From Mucilaginibacter sp. (GTDB lineage: Bacteria; Bacteroidota; Bacteroidia; Sphingobacteriales; Sphingobacteriaceae): DNA of 64,000 nt. The position numbers and the translations under genes were made by a program. Shown in pieces: positions 23,562 to 30,883 of the stretch. The stretch is taken from the NCBI RefSeq assembly GCF_025362475.1, contig NZ_JANYGH010000058.1:248001-312000 (forward strand). The letters run 5' to 3'. The notes beneath the pieces were generated by a model. It did no database searches. It was given only the letters and a program-made list of their open reading frames with translations, and was not told where the DNA came from. Within the stretch, counting starts at the first letter, position 1. Every line of letters starts with the position of its first letter.

Positions 23562-26399
23562 CTAAAAAAACGTAACCGGTAAAACCAGTTCTATCCTGTT
23601 ACGCCCGGTTCCTCCAAAAACGTCCTCATCCAATAGGCGGCTGTACCTTATCCCGAAGGAGATACTATTCTGATTAAAGAATTTGGTATCAAAAAACAAC
23701 GTGCCTCCTGCTGAGCGAAAGTTTTGCTTAAAGCCGCTGCCATCTATGTAAAAATCATCAGATGATGCATGGGTGTAATCAAAAAACAGGGCCCCACGCA
23801 GGCGCAGCAAGTATACAATACTGCCAAAACCCGCATCGGGATAGGCTATAGGGAAATGATAGGCAAGGCCTAACTTATTCATATCATCTAAACTTTGCGC
23901 GGTATAGCCTTTACTAAAAGGAAAATCATTGGAGTAACTAATCACATTATCCTTACCTTTTTGCTGGTGCGCAATGTTAATCACAAAACTGTGGTTGGTT
24001 ATTAGTCCGGGGAAATAGAACGTACCTGATGCCAATAACTGCGTAGCGCTGGTGCCGCCTATAGCCGTTTTATAATTTACACTGATATTTTGTGCAAAAC
24101 TGGGGTATATATTTTTTTTCGCCCGCTGTGTTTGGTTCCCAAATGAAATAGAATTATTTAAATAAGTATAACTCCTATTGGCAAATTGCGCTGCGTATGG
24201 CTGCTGAAAGCTCGTACGGTTAAAATACAGATCGCTGCCAAAGGTAAGGTTGGTAAAGTGCTTACCTGCCGAAAATGTAAGCGGAACATCTAAACCGCCA
24301 TGCAGCTGGGTTTCGTTCCAATAAACATAATTGCCTTTGGTAAATCCACGCCGGTCTAACGTATAATCGACCCCGGCAGATAGATAGGGGAACAACGCGC
24401 CGTATATGGCATCAAAACCAAACTGTTTATAACCCTCATTGCTGTTGTAATTAAAAGAAATTTCAGACTGGAGGGTATTTAAAACGTTCTCGCCCGTAAT
24501 AGCAAAAGAATAATTAGGATCGCTGATATTAGGTATCAGGCTGTGAAAATTAAAAAGCCCGTGCGCTTTGGAATAACCAGTAGCCGGCAACGGTTTATTA
24601 ACTACGGCAGCCAGCATATTGGCCGATGAATCTTTACTTAAAGCCTTAATGCCAAGCTCGGGCAGGGCCGAGTTTGCGTATACATCCCCTGCATCAATCC
24701 ATTTCAAGTCTTTTTTATTTGCTTCCGTTATTTTATAACCTGCCGCGGTAAACCCTACCCATGCCATTTTATGATCAGATACTGCGGGCTGATAACTCCC
24801 TATTGGTAAACCGTTGGCAGTTGGCAGCAACTCATAAAACTTATTGGCGTTTATGAGCAAAGCAAATAACCTATCTTGTGTATCAGCAACGTTTGTAAAA
24901 TAAACGGTGTCGCCTTTAACAGCTATAAAACCTATGGGTTTAAAAGTGAAGGGCAATAAATATTTAGCATCACCTGTCTCTTTATTAATAAGGGCCAGAC
25001 TCATTTTACCTTCAACATCCCTCACTGCCGAGATCAACTCACCATCGTTATAAAACTTTGGATAGGTATAAAATAGCTTTTGCGGATTGGGCACAGCTTT
25101 AAGCAAGTCCCCGCCGGTACTTAAAATATGTAATTGACTCGCACCCGATGGACCAACCTGTACTGTTACAATACTTTTACCATTGGCACTAAAAGCAGGG
25201 GCAAAGTATTTTGCTTTTTGGGTAATGCGGTGCTCCTCGCCGGTATTAACATCCAGCAGCATCAGCTCACTATAATCGCGGTAGCCCCAGCGCATATCAG
25301 CACGGTAGGATGCGTAAATTATTTTACCATTCTGGTAGTCAAAATAATTATCGAGGGAGTAGGAGCGCGTAGCTATTTTGCGCTCGGCATTGCCTGTTTT
25401 CACCACAAACGCAGGGATATGGTCATAACTACTTTTCATATAAATGAGCGTACTGTCGTTCACAAAAGCAGGGTATTCACGGTCGGCATCAAAGTGTTTG
25501 GGCGTTTTTATATTTTGAGAATCATCCTGGAACCGGGCTTTAAAATTATCAAATGCCAGGTTGGTAAATGCCTTAAAACTTGTACCCGTATACTTTTTTA
25601 CCGCCCTTTGAAATGGATAAAAGCCCGTGTAAAAACCAGCGGCATCATGAGTGATGCTCTTCCAGATGTTATCACCATACTCTTCGCGCCCGTAAGAAAC
25701 AAGCATATAACCCAGTGGATAATGATCTGGCACATAATCACGATATGAACCATTACGCAGCTTCATATAGCTGTAATTTTTATCTGCAGCCCATAAGGCC
25801 CTGTAACCATTAAAAAAGTAGGGTAAGCGCCCCCTGCCCTGCCGGCTTACGTGGGTTTCGTTAAATACGGCATCACCCTCAAAAAACCAGTTGGGTACAG
25901 ATAGGTCATTCCCCAAAGCCTGCCCGCCCTCGCCAAAAAGGATATGCAGAAAGCGCGACAACCCCACATTAAAATTATTGTATTGCTGCACATGCCTGTA
26001 CTCGTGAATAGCCAGTTGATTTACCCAGGGCAAGCTGCCAATATCAAAACTATTTTGTTCGGGCGTTAAAAAAAACTCACTCCTGAAAGGCGCCAGCCCT
26101 ACATAGGCATTGGCTATAGTAGTTTGATTTTGCAAAACGATGCTGATCTGCCTTTGCTTGTTGCCAATGGTTGGCTTTACTTGGCCGTTCATCTGTTGTA
26201 CAATATTGGCAACCTTTATCCCGGCAGAATCCATCCCCGCGGGGAAAATAACTTTAGCTGCCGAGGTATTTACCTGTTTCCATTTAATTGATGGCGGGTT
26301 GCCGCCAAACACCTGGGCGCCGGCAACACTTGCCGTTAACAGCAACAAAGGCAGAAGTAATTTTTGAGAAATTTTACAGACCGAGGGGTATTTGTTCAT
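23562..26399 (-). CDS. Secreted metallopeptidase-like / beta-propeller / outer-membrane barrel protein
   Basis: A 945-residue protein with a signal peptide ending ASVAGAQ. Residues about 35-280 look like a peptidase MA-like domain: HEYRH at about 132-136 and WFFEGDAVFNE downstream fit the HExxH plus Glu zinc site. About 300-590 are WD40/TolB-like propeller strands with repeated FSANGKSIV- and DVNTGE-type phrases. The last 300 residues are barrel-like, alternating and aromatic, ending RIELVLPVTFF with a C-terminal Phe as in BamA-type barrels. It may be a surface or periplasmic protease anchored by its own barrel. The TTG in the track is immediately before the ATG used here. Confidence 0.78.
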   Translation of the reverse strand: MNKYPSVCKISQKLLLPLLLLTASVAGAQVFGGNPPSIKWKQVNTSAAKVIFPAGMDSAGIKVANIVQQMNGQVKPTIGNKQRQISIVLQNQTTIANAYVGLAPFRSEFFLTPEQNSFDIGSLPWVNQLAIHEYRHVQQYNNFNVGLSRFLHILFGEGGQALGNDLSVPNWFFEGDAVFNETHVSRQGRGRLPYFFNGYRALWAADKNYSYMKLRNGSYRDYVPDHYPLGYMLVSYGREEYGDNIWKSITHDAAGFYTGFYPFQRAVKKYTGTSFKAFTNLAFDNFKARFQDDSQNIKTPKHFDADREYPAFVNDSTLIYMKSSYDHIPAFVVKTGNAERKIATRSYSLDNYFDYQNGKIIYASYRADMRWGYRDYSELMLLDVNTGEEHRITQKAKYFAPAFSANGKSIVTVQVGPSGASQLHILSTGGDLLKAVPNPQKLFYTYPKFYNDGELISAVRDVEGKMSLALINKETGDAKYLLPFTFKPIGFIAVKGDTVYFTNVADTQDRLFALLINANKFYELLPTANGLPIGSYQPAVSDHKMAWVGFTAAGYKITEANKKDLKWIDAGDVYANSALPELGIKALSKDSSANMLAAVVNKPLPATGYSKAHGLFNFHSLIPNISDPNYSFAITGENVLNTLQSEISFNYNSNEGYKQFGFDAIYGALFPYLSAGVDYTLDRRGFTKGNYVYWNETQLHGGLDVPLTFSAGKHFTNLTFGSDLYFNRTSFQQPYAAQFANRSYTYLNNSISFGNQTQRAKKNIYPSFAQNISVNYKTAIGGTSATQLLASGTFYFPGLITNHSFVINIAHQQKGKDNVISYSNDFPFSKGYTAQSLDDMNKLGLAYHFPIAYPDAGFGSIVYLLRLRGALFFDYTHASSDDFYIDGSGFKQNFRSAGGTLFFDTKFFNQNSISFGIRYSRLLDEDVFGGTGRNRIELVLPVTFF

Positions 26400-26476
26400 C
26401 AAGGGATGAAAGTAGGTACAATTTGTAATTTAAACAACAGAGGCATTGCATGGCGCAAAGCTACTATCAGAAACCA

Positions 26477-26998
26477 TTACTTCAGCAAGTTTGTATATAT
26501 GCCGTAATTCTCATCATCAAAACAAACAAAAGTTACCTGTTTAATACTTTCATTATCGGCCAAAAAATCCCGGACGGTTTTTATGGCGATGGCGGCGGCC
26601 ATTTTTTTAGGGAAGTGGTAAATACCCGTACTTATGTTGGGAAAAGCAATAGTTTCCAGGTCATTTTCGGCGGCTAATTTCAAGCTGTTTAAATATGCCG
26701 AAGCGAGTAAAGCATCTTCGCCCTTGTCACCACTACTATAAACCGGCCCAACCGTATGGATCACATACCTGGCGGGCAGGTTACCACCGGTAGTAATTAC
26801 AGCCTCGCCGATTTTGCAGCCGCCCTGCCGGTTACGTATCTGGATGCATTCTTCCAATATGGCTTTCCCCCCGGCCCGGTGTATAGCGCCATCAACACCG
26901 CCACCACCTAACAACGAGGTGTTGGCGGCGTTCACAATGGCGTCCGCTTTAATTTTGGTGATATCGCCCTGTACCAGTTTTATTCTTCCTTCGGTCAT
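26477..26998 (-). CDS. Macrodomain protein, O-acetyl-ADP-ribose deacetylase-like
   Basis: A 173-residue single macrodomain. [34 protein letters not shown] and [14 protein letters not shown] are the ADP-ribose-binding loops of the MacroD/YmdB type, with the catalytic Asn and Asp present. It would remove ADP-ribose from acidic residues or deacetylate O-acetyl-ADP-ribose. It starts 12 bp after the stop of the ferritin-like gene and is almost certainly cotranscribed with it. Confidence 0.93.
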   Translation of the reverse strand: MTEGRIKLVQGDITKIKADAIVNAANTSLLGGGGVDGAIHRAGGKAILEECIQIRNRQGGCKIGEAVITTGGNLPARYVIHTVGPVYSSGDKGEDALLASAYLNSLKLAAENDLETIAFPNISTGIYHFPKKMAAAIAIKTVRDFLADNESIKQVTFVCFDDENYGIYTNLLK

Positions 26999-27010
26999 CG
27001 TAAAATAAAT

Positions 27011-27325
27011 TTATTCCGCGGCTTCTTCGCCTTTTGAGCCCAGCTCAACAATATTGCCTTTCTGAAACAGGATGGCTTTTAAAGTGGTACGCCAAACCGG
27101 TTTTTTGCGCAGTAAAAATTCCAGGTCCATACCAAAATGTTTAAATTCCTCCTGCTGGGCATTTTGCATAATGGCTTTAGCATCTTTGTCGGTTTCAACA
27201 GATATGCGTTGCTCGTACCAGTTAATGGCTTCTGCTTCTTCGGTAAGGGAAACAATCATCCTGGCAAAAGTGCGCGTTTCGGCAGATAGTTCGTTTACGG
27301 GTTCGTGGTATTGATCAAATGACAT
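27011..27325 (-). CDS. Encapsulated-ferritin (EncFtn) family protein
   Basis: A 104-residue two-helix protein that fits the EncFtn pattern: IVSLTEEAEAINWYEQR, with the acidic pair, Trp and Tyr at the ferroxidase position, then EEFKHFGMDLEFL with the ExxH ligand pair and LFQKGNI toward the end. EncFtn forms decameric rings that oxidise iron and usually sits inside an encapsulin shell. There is no shell gene within the window and no clear SLGIGSL-like loading peptide at the C-terminus (GSKGEEAAE). It is followed directly by a macrodomain gene. Family assignment is good; function without a shell is open. Confidence 0.8.
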   Translation of the reverse strand: MSFDQYHEPVNELSAETRTFARMIVSLTEEAEAINWYEQRISVETDKDAKAIMQNAQQEEFKHFGMDLEFLLRKKPVWRTTLKAILFQKGNIVELGSKGEEAAE

Positions 27326-27386
27326 AATGTTTTTTTATTGATAAAAACATTATGCGTCAATTTTGTTTGGGCAGATAGATATTTAG

Positions 27387-27625
27387 AAGGATTACAGATT
27401 ACATAACTGATTTATAAGAGCTTGCTTCTAAGGACCTCTGTAAACTTTCGTCCCCTCAGGGTCTCTCGCAGAGGACCCTGAGGAACCATGCAGGTCCAAT
27501 TGCATAGTATTATACTTTGCAAACGGCCTCAGGGTCCGCTGCGAGAGACCCTGAGAAGACAAAAGGATTACAGATTACATAACTGATTTATAAGAGCTTA
27601 TTCTTGAAGGTTTCTGTAAACTTAA
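27387..27625. repeat. Double-hairpin element flanked by 61-bp direct repeats
   Basis: A 115-bp element at about 27448-27562 starts CGTCCCCTCAGGGTCTCTCG and ends CTGAGAAGAC. Its two ends are each a hairpin (CCTCAGGGTC with GACCCTGAG), and the two ends are also complementary to each other (28 of 29 bases). It is flanked by direct copies of a 61-bp sequence, 27387-27447 and 27563-27623. The first 37 bases of these copies are identical and the rest diverged. The remainder of the 27326-27787 gap shows no gene. Confidence 0.88.
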
Positions 27626-27787
27626 AGACCTAAATAAATTAAAGAATTATTAACAAACAGGCAATTCTTCAACATTCGCTCAGAATTTGTATATATGTTT
27701 GTTACATAGTGGTATATTGTTTTAATTGTTTCACAAACATTAATAACCCCAACTTTAATTTATAACGCAATAGCCCAGGAATATCAA

Positions 27788-28600
27788 ATGCCGATTCAAT
27801 CATATATCTCCAAGCACCAGGATATAGTACAGCTGATTTATTTTGCCATGATCCTTATTTCTTTATGGGGTAGCGAAGTGGTATTTACCAATAATTTATT
27901 TGGCGAAAAGCTTAAACATACCCGCGTAAACCTGCTATTTATTGTTACGGCATTGCCCATCCAGTTATTCATGATCAGTTTAGTATTGCTGATAACTGTT
28001 TGGACCCATCAGCATCATTGGGGATTAATTAATTATTTACCGTTTCATAAAAACGCCTGGGTATATTATATCAGCCTGTTTATCCTGATGGATCTTTGTG
28101 AATATACCTATCACGTAATTATGCATAAGTTTGATTTTCTCTGGAAATTCCATCTTGTACATCATAGTGATTTAAAGGTGGATGTATCAACCACGGTAAG
28201 GGAACACCCGGGTGAAACGTTTGTAAGAACCAGCTTTTTAATGCTTTGGGTGTTTTTACTTGGCCCGGTAGCTACCGTTCTTGTTCTGCGGCAAACGGTA
28301 CAAACATTTTCAAACATTGTGGCGCATACCACATTCAGGCTGCCGAGGCATATTAACAATATTGTTGGGTTAATTTTTATTACGCCCAACATACACCAGG
28401 TTCACCATCATTATAAATTACCCTATACCGATTGTAATTACGGCGATGTTTTAAGTATTTGGGATCGCATTTTCGGCACCTATGCCGAACTGGAACCCCA
28501 GGAAACAGTATTTGGGATAGATACCCATATGGAGCCATCTACCAATAGCAGGTTTATAAACGTACTTAAAATCCCTTTTCAAAAACTGAAGCGTATGTAA
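27788..28600 (+). CDS. Fatty acid hydroxylase / sterol desaturase family protein
   Basis: A 270-residue membrane di-iron enzyme with four to five hydrophobic segments. The eight-histidine set is visible as HVIMHKFDFLWKFHLVHHSD (HxxxH and HxxHH types), EHPGE, and HQVHHHYKLPYTDCNYG (HxxHH). The family hydroxylates or desaturates fatty acids, sterols, carotenoids or sphingoid bases. It is followed by a barrel protein gene 26 bp on, and both are bracketed by copies of the double-hairpin element. The substrate is not evident. Confidence 0.88.
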   Translation: MPIQSYISKHQDIVQLIYFAMILISLWGSEVVFTNNLFGEKLKHTRVNLLFIVTALPIQLFMISLVLLITVWTHQHHWGLINYLPFHKNAWVYYISLFILMDLCEYTYHVIMHKFDFLWKFHLVHHSDLKVDVSTTVREHPGETFVRTSFLMLWVFLLGPVATVLVLRQTVQTFSNIVAHTTFRLPRHINNIVGLIFITPNIHQVHHHYKLPYTDCNYGDVLSIWDRIFGTYAELEPQETVFGIDTHMEPSTNSRFINVLKIPFQKLKRM

Positions 28601-28626
28601 CGCGCGGTTAAGTATATCCCAATAAG

Positions 28627-29247
28627 ATGAAGTTATCGCAACCGCTAATTTATTTTGTTTTTTTGTTGTTGATAATCAATTGTAGCAAGAGTTACGGGCA
28701 AAATAGTATCATGTCAAAATTCTATTTTCCAGGCCAGTTAGGTTTAAGTTTCCCTCATGTTGATGATCAAAAATTAAATTTAAAAAAAGGTTTTATGCTT
28801 ACAACAGCGCTGGAGTTTAGGCCGGTTGATGGCAATGCCCTATTTATCAGATTTAATTATGATGCGATAACCAACCATTACCAGGAAGTTTATTTAAACT
28901 CCCCCACTAATGTTAACACGGGTAAACTGTCTTCCTCTATTTTTTCTCTCGGTTTAGGATATCGCCACAAGGCGGGCATTTTTAAATTATTTGGCCTTTT
29001 GCAACCCGGCTTAGGTATCAATAATTACGACAAGGTAAATTTTAACACAGAAACAATTACTGTAGAGCAGGTAAGCCGCAGGCATTTATCATTTAAAATT
29101 ACTGCAGGCGCGGAGTATTACCTGGCCGAGCATTTTGCATTAACAATTGAGCCATCTTACTTTTACCTGTCTCCACGCGGTAATTACAGGTTGCTAAACC
29201 CGCAAAGCTTAAATCTTAGCCTGGGCTTTACAACAACGTTATTTTAA
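28627..29247 (+). CDS. Outer-membrane beta-barrel protein, unknown
   Basis: A 206-residue secreted protein with a signal peptide (LIYFVFLLLIINCSKSYGQN). Cys18 is not in a good lipobox, so it is probably cleaved after SYG. The mature part is beta-rich with alternating hydrophobic residues (FSLGLGYRHKAGIFKLFG, LSFKITAGAEYYLAEHFAL), ending SLGFTTTLF with a terminal Phe. This is typical of small barrels. It is 26 bp downstream of the hydroxylase gene and shares its strand. The function is unknown. Confidence 0.75.
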   Translation: MKLSQPLIYFVFLLLIINCSKSYGQNSIMSKFYFPGQLGLSFPHVDDQKLNLKKGFMLTTALEFRPVDGNALFIRFNYDAITNHYQEVYLNSPTNVNTGKLSSSIFSLGLGYRHKAGIFKLFGLLQPGLGINNYDKVNFNTETITVEQVSRRHLSFKITAGAEYYLAEHFALTIEPSYFYLSPRGNYRLLNPQSLNLSLGFTTTLF

Positions 29248-29275
29248 AAAACCGTAAGCACTTGCCTCTTATTTA

Positions 29276-29543
29276 AAACGTAAATACCATTTCGTCCCCT
29301 CAGGGTCTCTCGATAGAGGACCCTGAGGAACCATGCAGGTCCAATTGCATAGTCTAATACTTTGCAAACGGCCTTAGGGTCCTCTGCGAGAGACCCTAAG
29401 GAGACAAAGAAACGTAAATACCATTTCGTCCCCTCAGGGTCTCTCGATAGAGGACCCTGAGGAACCATGCAGGTCCAATTGCATAGTCTTATACTTTGCA
29501 AACGGCCTTAGGATCCTCTGCGAGAGACCCTAAGGAGACAAAA
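29276..29543. repeat. Two tandem copies of the double-hairpin element
   Basis: Copies at about 29293-29409 and 29427-29543 match the element at 27448-27562. They are separated by a repeated 17-base AAACGTAAATACCATTT, which also precedes the first copy. The inner part (ACCATGCAGGTCCAATTGCA) is nearly the same in all three copies. The 3' arms read CCTTAGG/CCTAAGG instead of CCTCAGG/CCTGAGG, so both sides of the local hairpin changed. The spacer after the second copy leads straight into the ArsB-like gene. The minus-strand ORF here is only the repeat read through. Confidence 0.9.
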
Positions 29544-29629
29544 ATAAAACGTATATGCTGCTTAATGTTGATTTTTTATGCAGAAACTTTTCCTGTAGCT
29601 GGCTAAATTATAACATCTTTGAAAACAAT

Positions 29630-30871
29630 ATGAGTCATATTTACATCTGGATAATTTCCTTTTTGGCTATAGCAGGCGTTATTATAAGGCCATTTAAAAT
29701 ACCCGAAGCTGTTTGGGCCCTTGCGGGCGCGGTGCTATTGCTTGTTTTGGGGCTGATTCCCTTTTCGGATGGATTAACCGGCATTGGCAGAGGCACTGAT
29801 GTGTACCTGTTTTTAACCGGCATGATGCTGCTTGCCGAAACCGCACGAGAAGAAAAACTGTTTGATTGGCTGGCAGCACATGCCACCAGGATGGCCAAAG
29901 GATCTGCAAACCGGCTTTTTTTATTGATTTATATCGTAGGTGTTGTAGTTACCACCTTTTTATCAAACGATGCCACGGCTGTTGTACTTACCCCCGCCGT
30001 AGCCGCGGCCGCCAAGGCGGCCAGGGTTAATAAACCTCTTCCCTACCTGCTTATCTGTGCTTTTATTGCTAATGCGGCCTCTTTTGTAATACCTATATCC
30101 AACCCGGCCAACCTGGTGATATATGGCCGCCACATGCCGCCCTTGCTGCATTGGTTGCATCAATATGCTTTACCTTCATTTTTTGCCATTGTTGCTACCT
30201 ATTTTATGCTCCGTTTTACGCAAAGGGCTGCCCTGAAGGAAAAAATAGCAACCGATATAGCTATACCTACGCTATCTACTGGCGGTAAAACGGCTATTAT
30301 AGGCATTGCGGCAACAGCCGTCATTTTACTGGTTTCTTCGGCATTTGATATTCAGCTGGGTTTGCCTACTGCCATTACTGGGATATTGACTTCGGCAATA
30401 GTTATTATTAGTGCCCGCAAAAATCCGTTGATAGTGATCAAGGGGGTATCATGGGCGGTACTTCCGCTTGTAGCTGGTTTGTTTATAATTGTTGAAGCGC
30501 TCAATAAAACAGGTATCACACAAACACTAACAGACCTGCTACATCAAAGCGCGGCAAATTCAGTAACCGGTACGGCCTGGGGCAGCGGTATAATTACCGC
30601 TGTTGCCTGCAACCTCATGAATAACCTGCCGGCGGGCCTTATAGCAGGAACTGCTGTACAGGGCAATTTACCTGAGCTTGTAAAAAGCGCAATCCTTATC
30701 GGTGTTGACCTGGGGCCAAACCTTTCCATTACCGGATCGCTGGCCACCATCTTGTGGTTAGTTGCCCTGCGCCGCGAAGGGCTAAACATAACCTTCTGGA
30801 CATTTTTAAAACTTGGCGCATTGATCATGACTGTTGCATTGTTCTTTGCAATAGGCGCGCTTTGGATATAG
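29630..30871 (+). CDS. ArsB-like anion/arsenite permease
   Basis: A 413-residue protein with about 11 hydrophobic helices. TFLSNDATAVVLTPAV and ISNPANLVIYG are the paired re-entrant half-repeat motifs of the ArsB/SLC13 ion-transporter superfamily, and the length is close to ArsB. It would export arsenite or antimonite, or move another anion. No arsR or arsC is near. The track starts 25 codons upstream; the ATG at 29630 gives the usual short N-terminus. It starts about 87 bp after the tandem hairpin elements. Confidence 0.8.
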   Translation: MSHIYIWIISFLAIAGVIIRPFKIPEAVWALAGAVLLLVLGLIPFSDGLTGIGRGTDVYLFLTGMMLLAETAREEKLFDWLAAHATRMAKGSANRLFLLIYIVGVVVTTFLSNDATAVVLTPAVAAAAKAARVNKPLPYLLICAFIANAASFVIPISNPANLVIYGRHMPPLLHWLHQYALPSFFAIVATYFMLRFTQRAALKEKIATDIAIPTLSTGGKTAIIGIAATAVILLVSSAFDIQLGLPTAITGILTSAIVIISARKNPLIVIKGVSWAVLPLVAGLFIIVEALNKTGITQTLTDLLHQSAANSVTGTAWGSGIITAVACNLMNNLPAGLIAGTAVQGNLPELVKSAILIGVDLGPNLSITGSLATILWLVALRREGLNITFWTFLKLGALIMTVALFFAIGALWI

Positions 30872-30883
30872 CAAAAATCAATT

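Noticed and set aside
25134-25748. 204-aa plus-strand ORF inside the protease-propeller gene
   Set aside because: The minus strand has a long coherent domain architecture over the same bases.
29244-29501. 85-aa minus-strand ORF with repeated GPLSRDPEGTK-like words
   Set aside because: It is the double-hairpin repeat read through twice; the repeat in protein follows from the DNA repeat.
29276-29543. CRISPR array
   Set aside because: Units are about 134 bp with identical interiors and no short repeat-spacer pattern; no cas genes.
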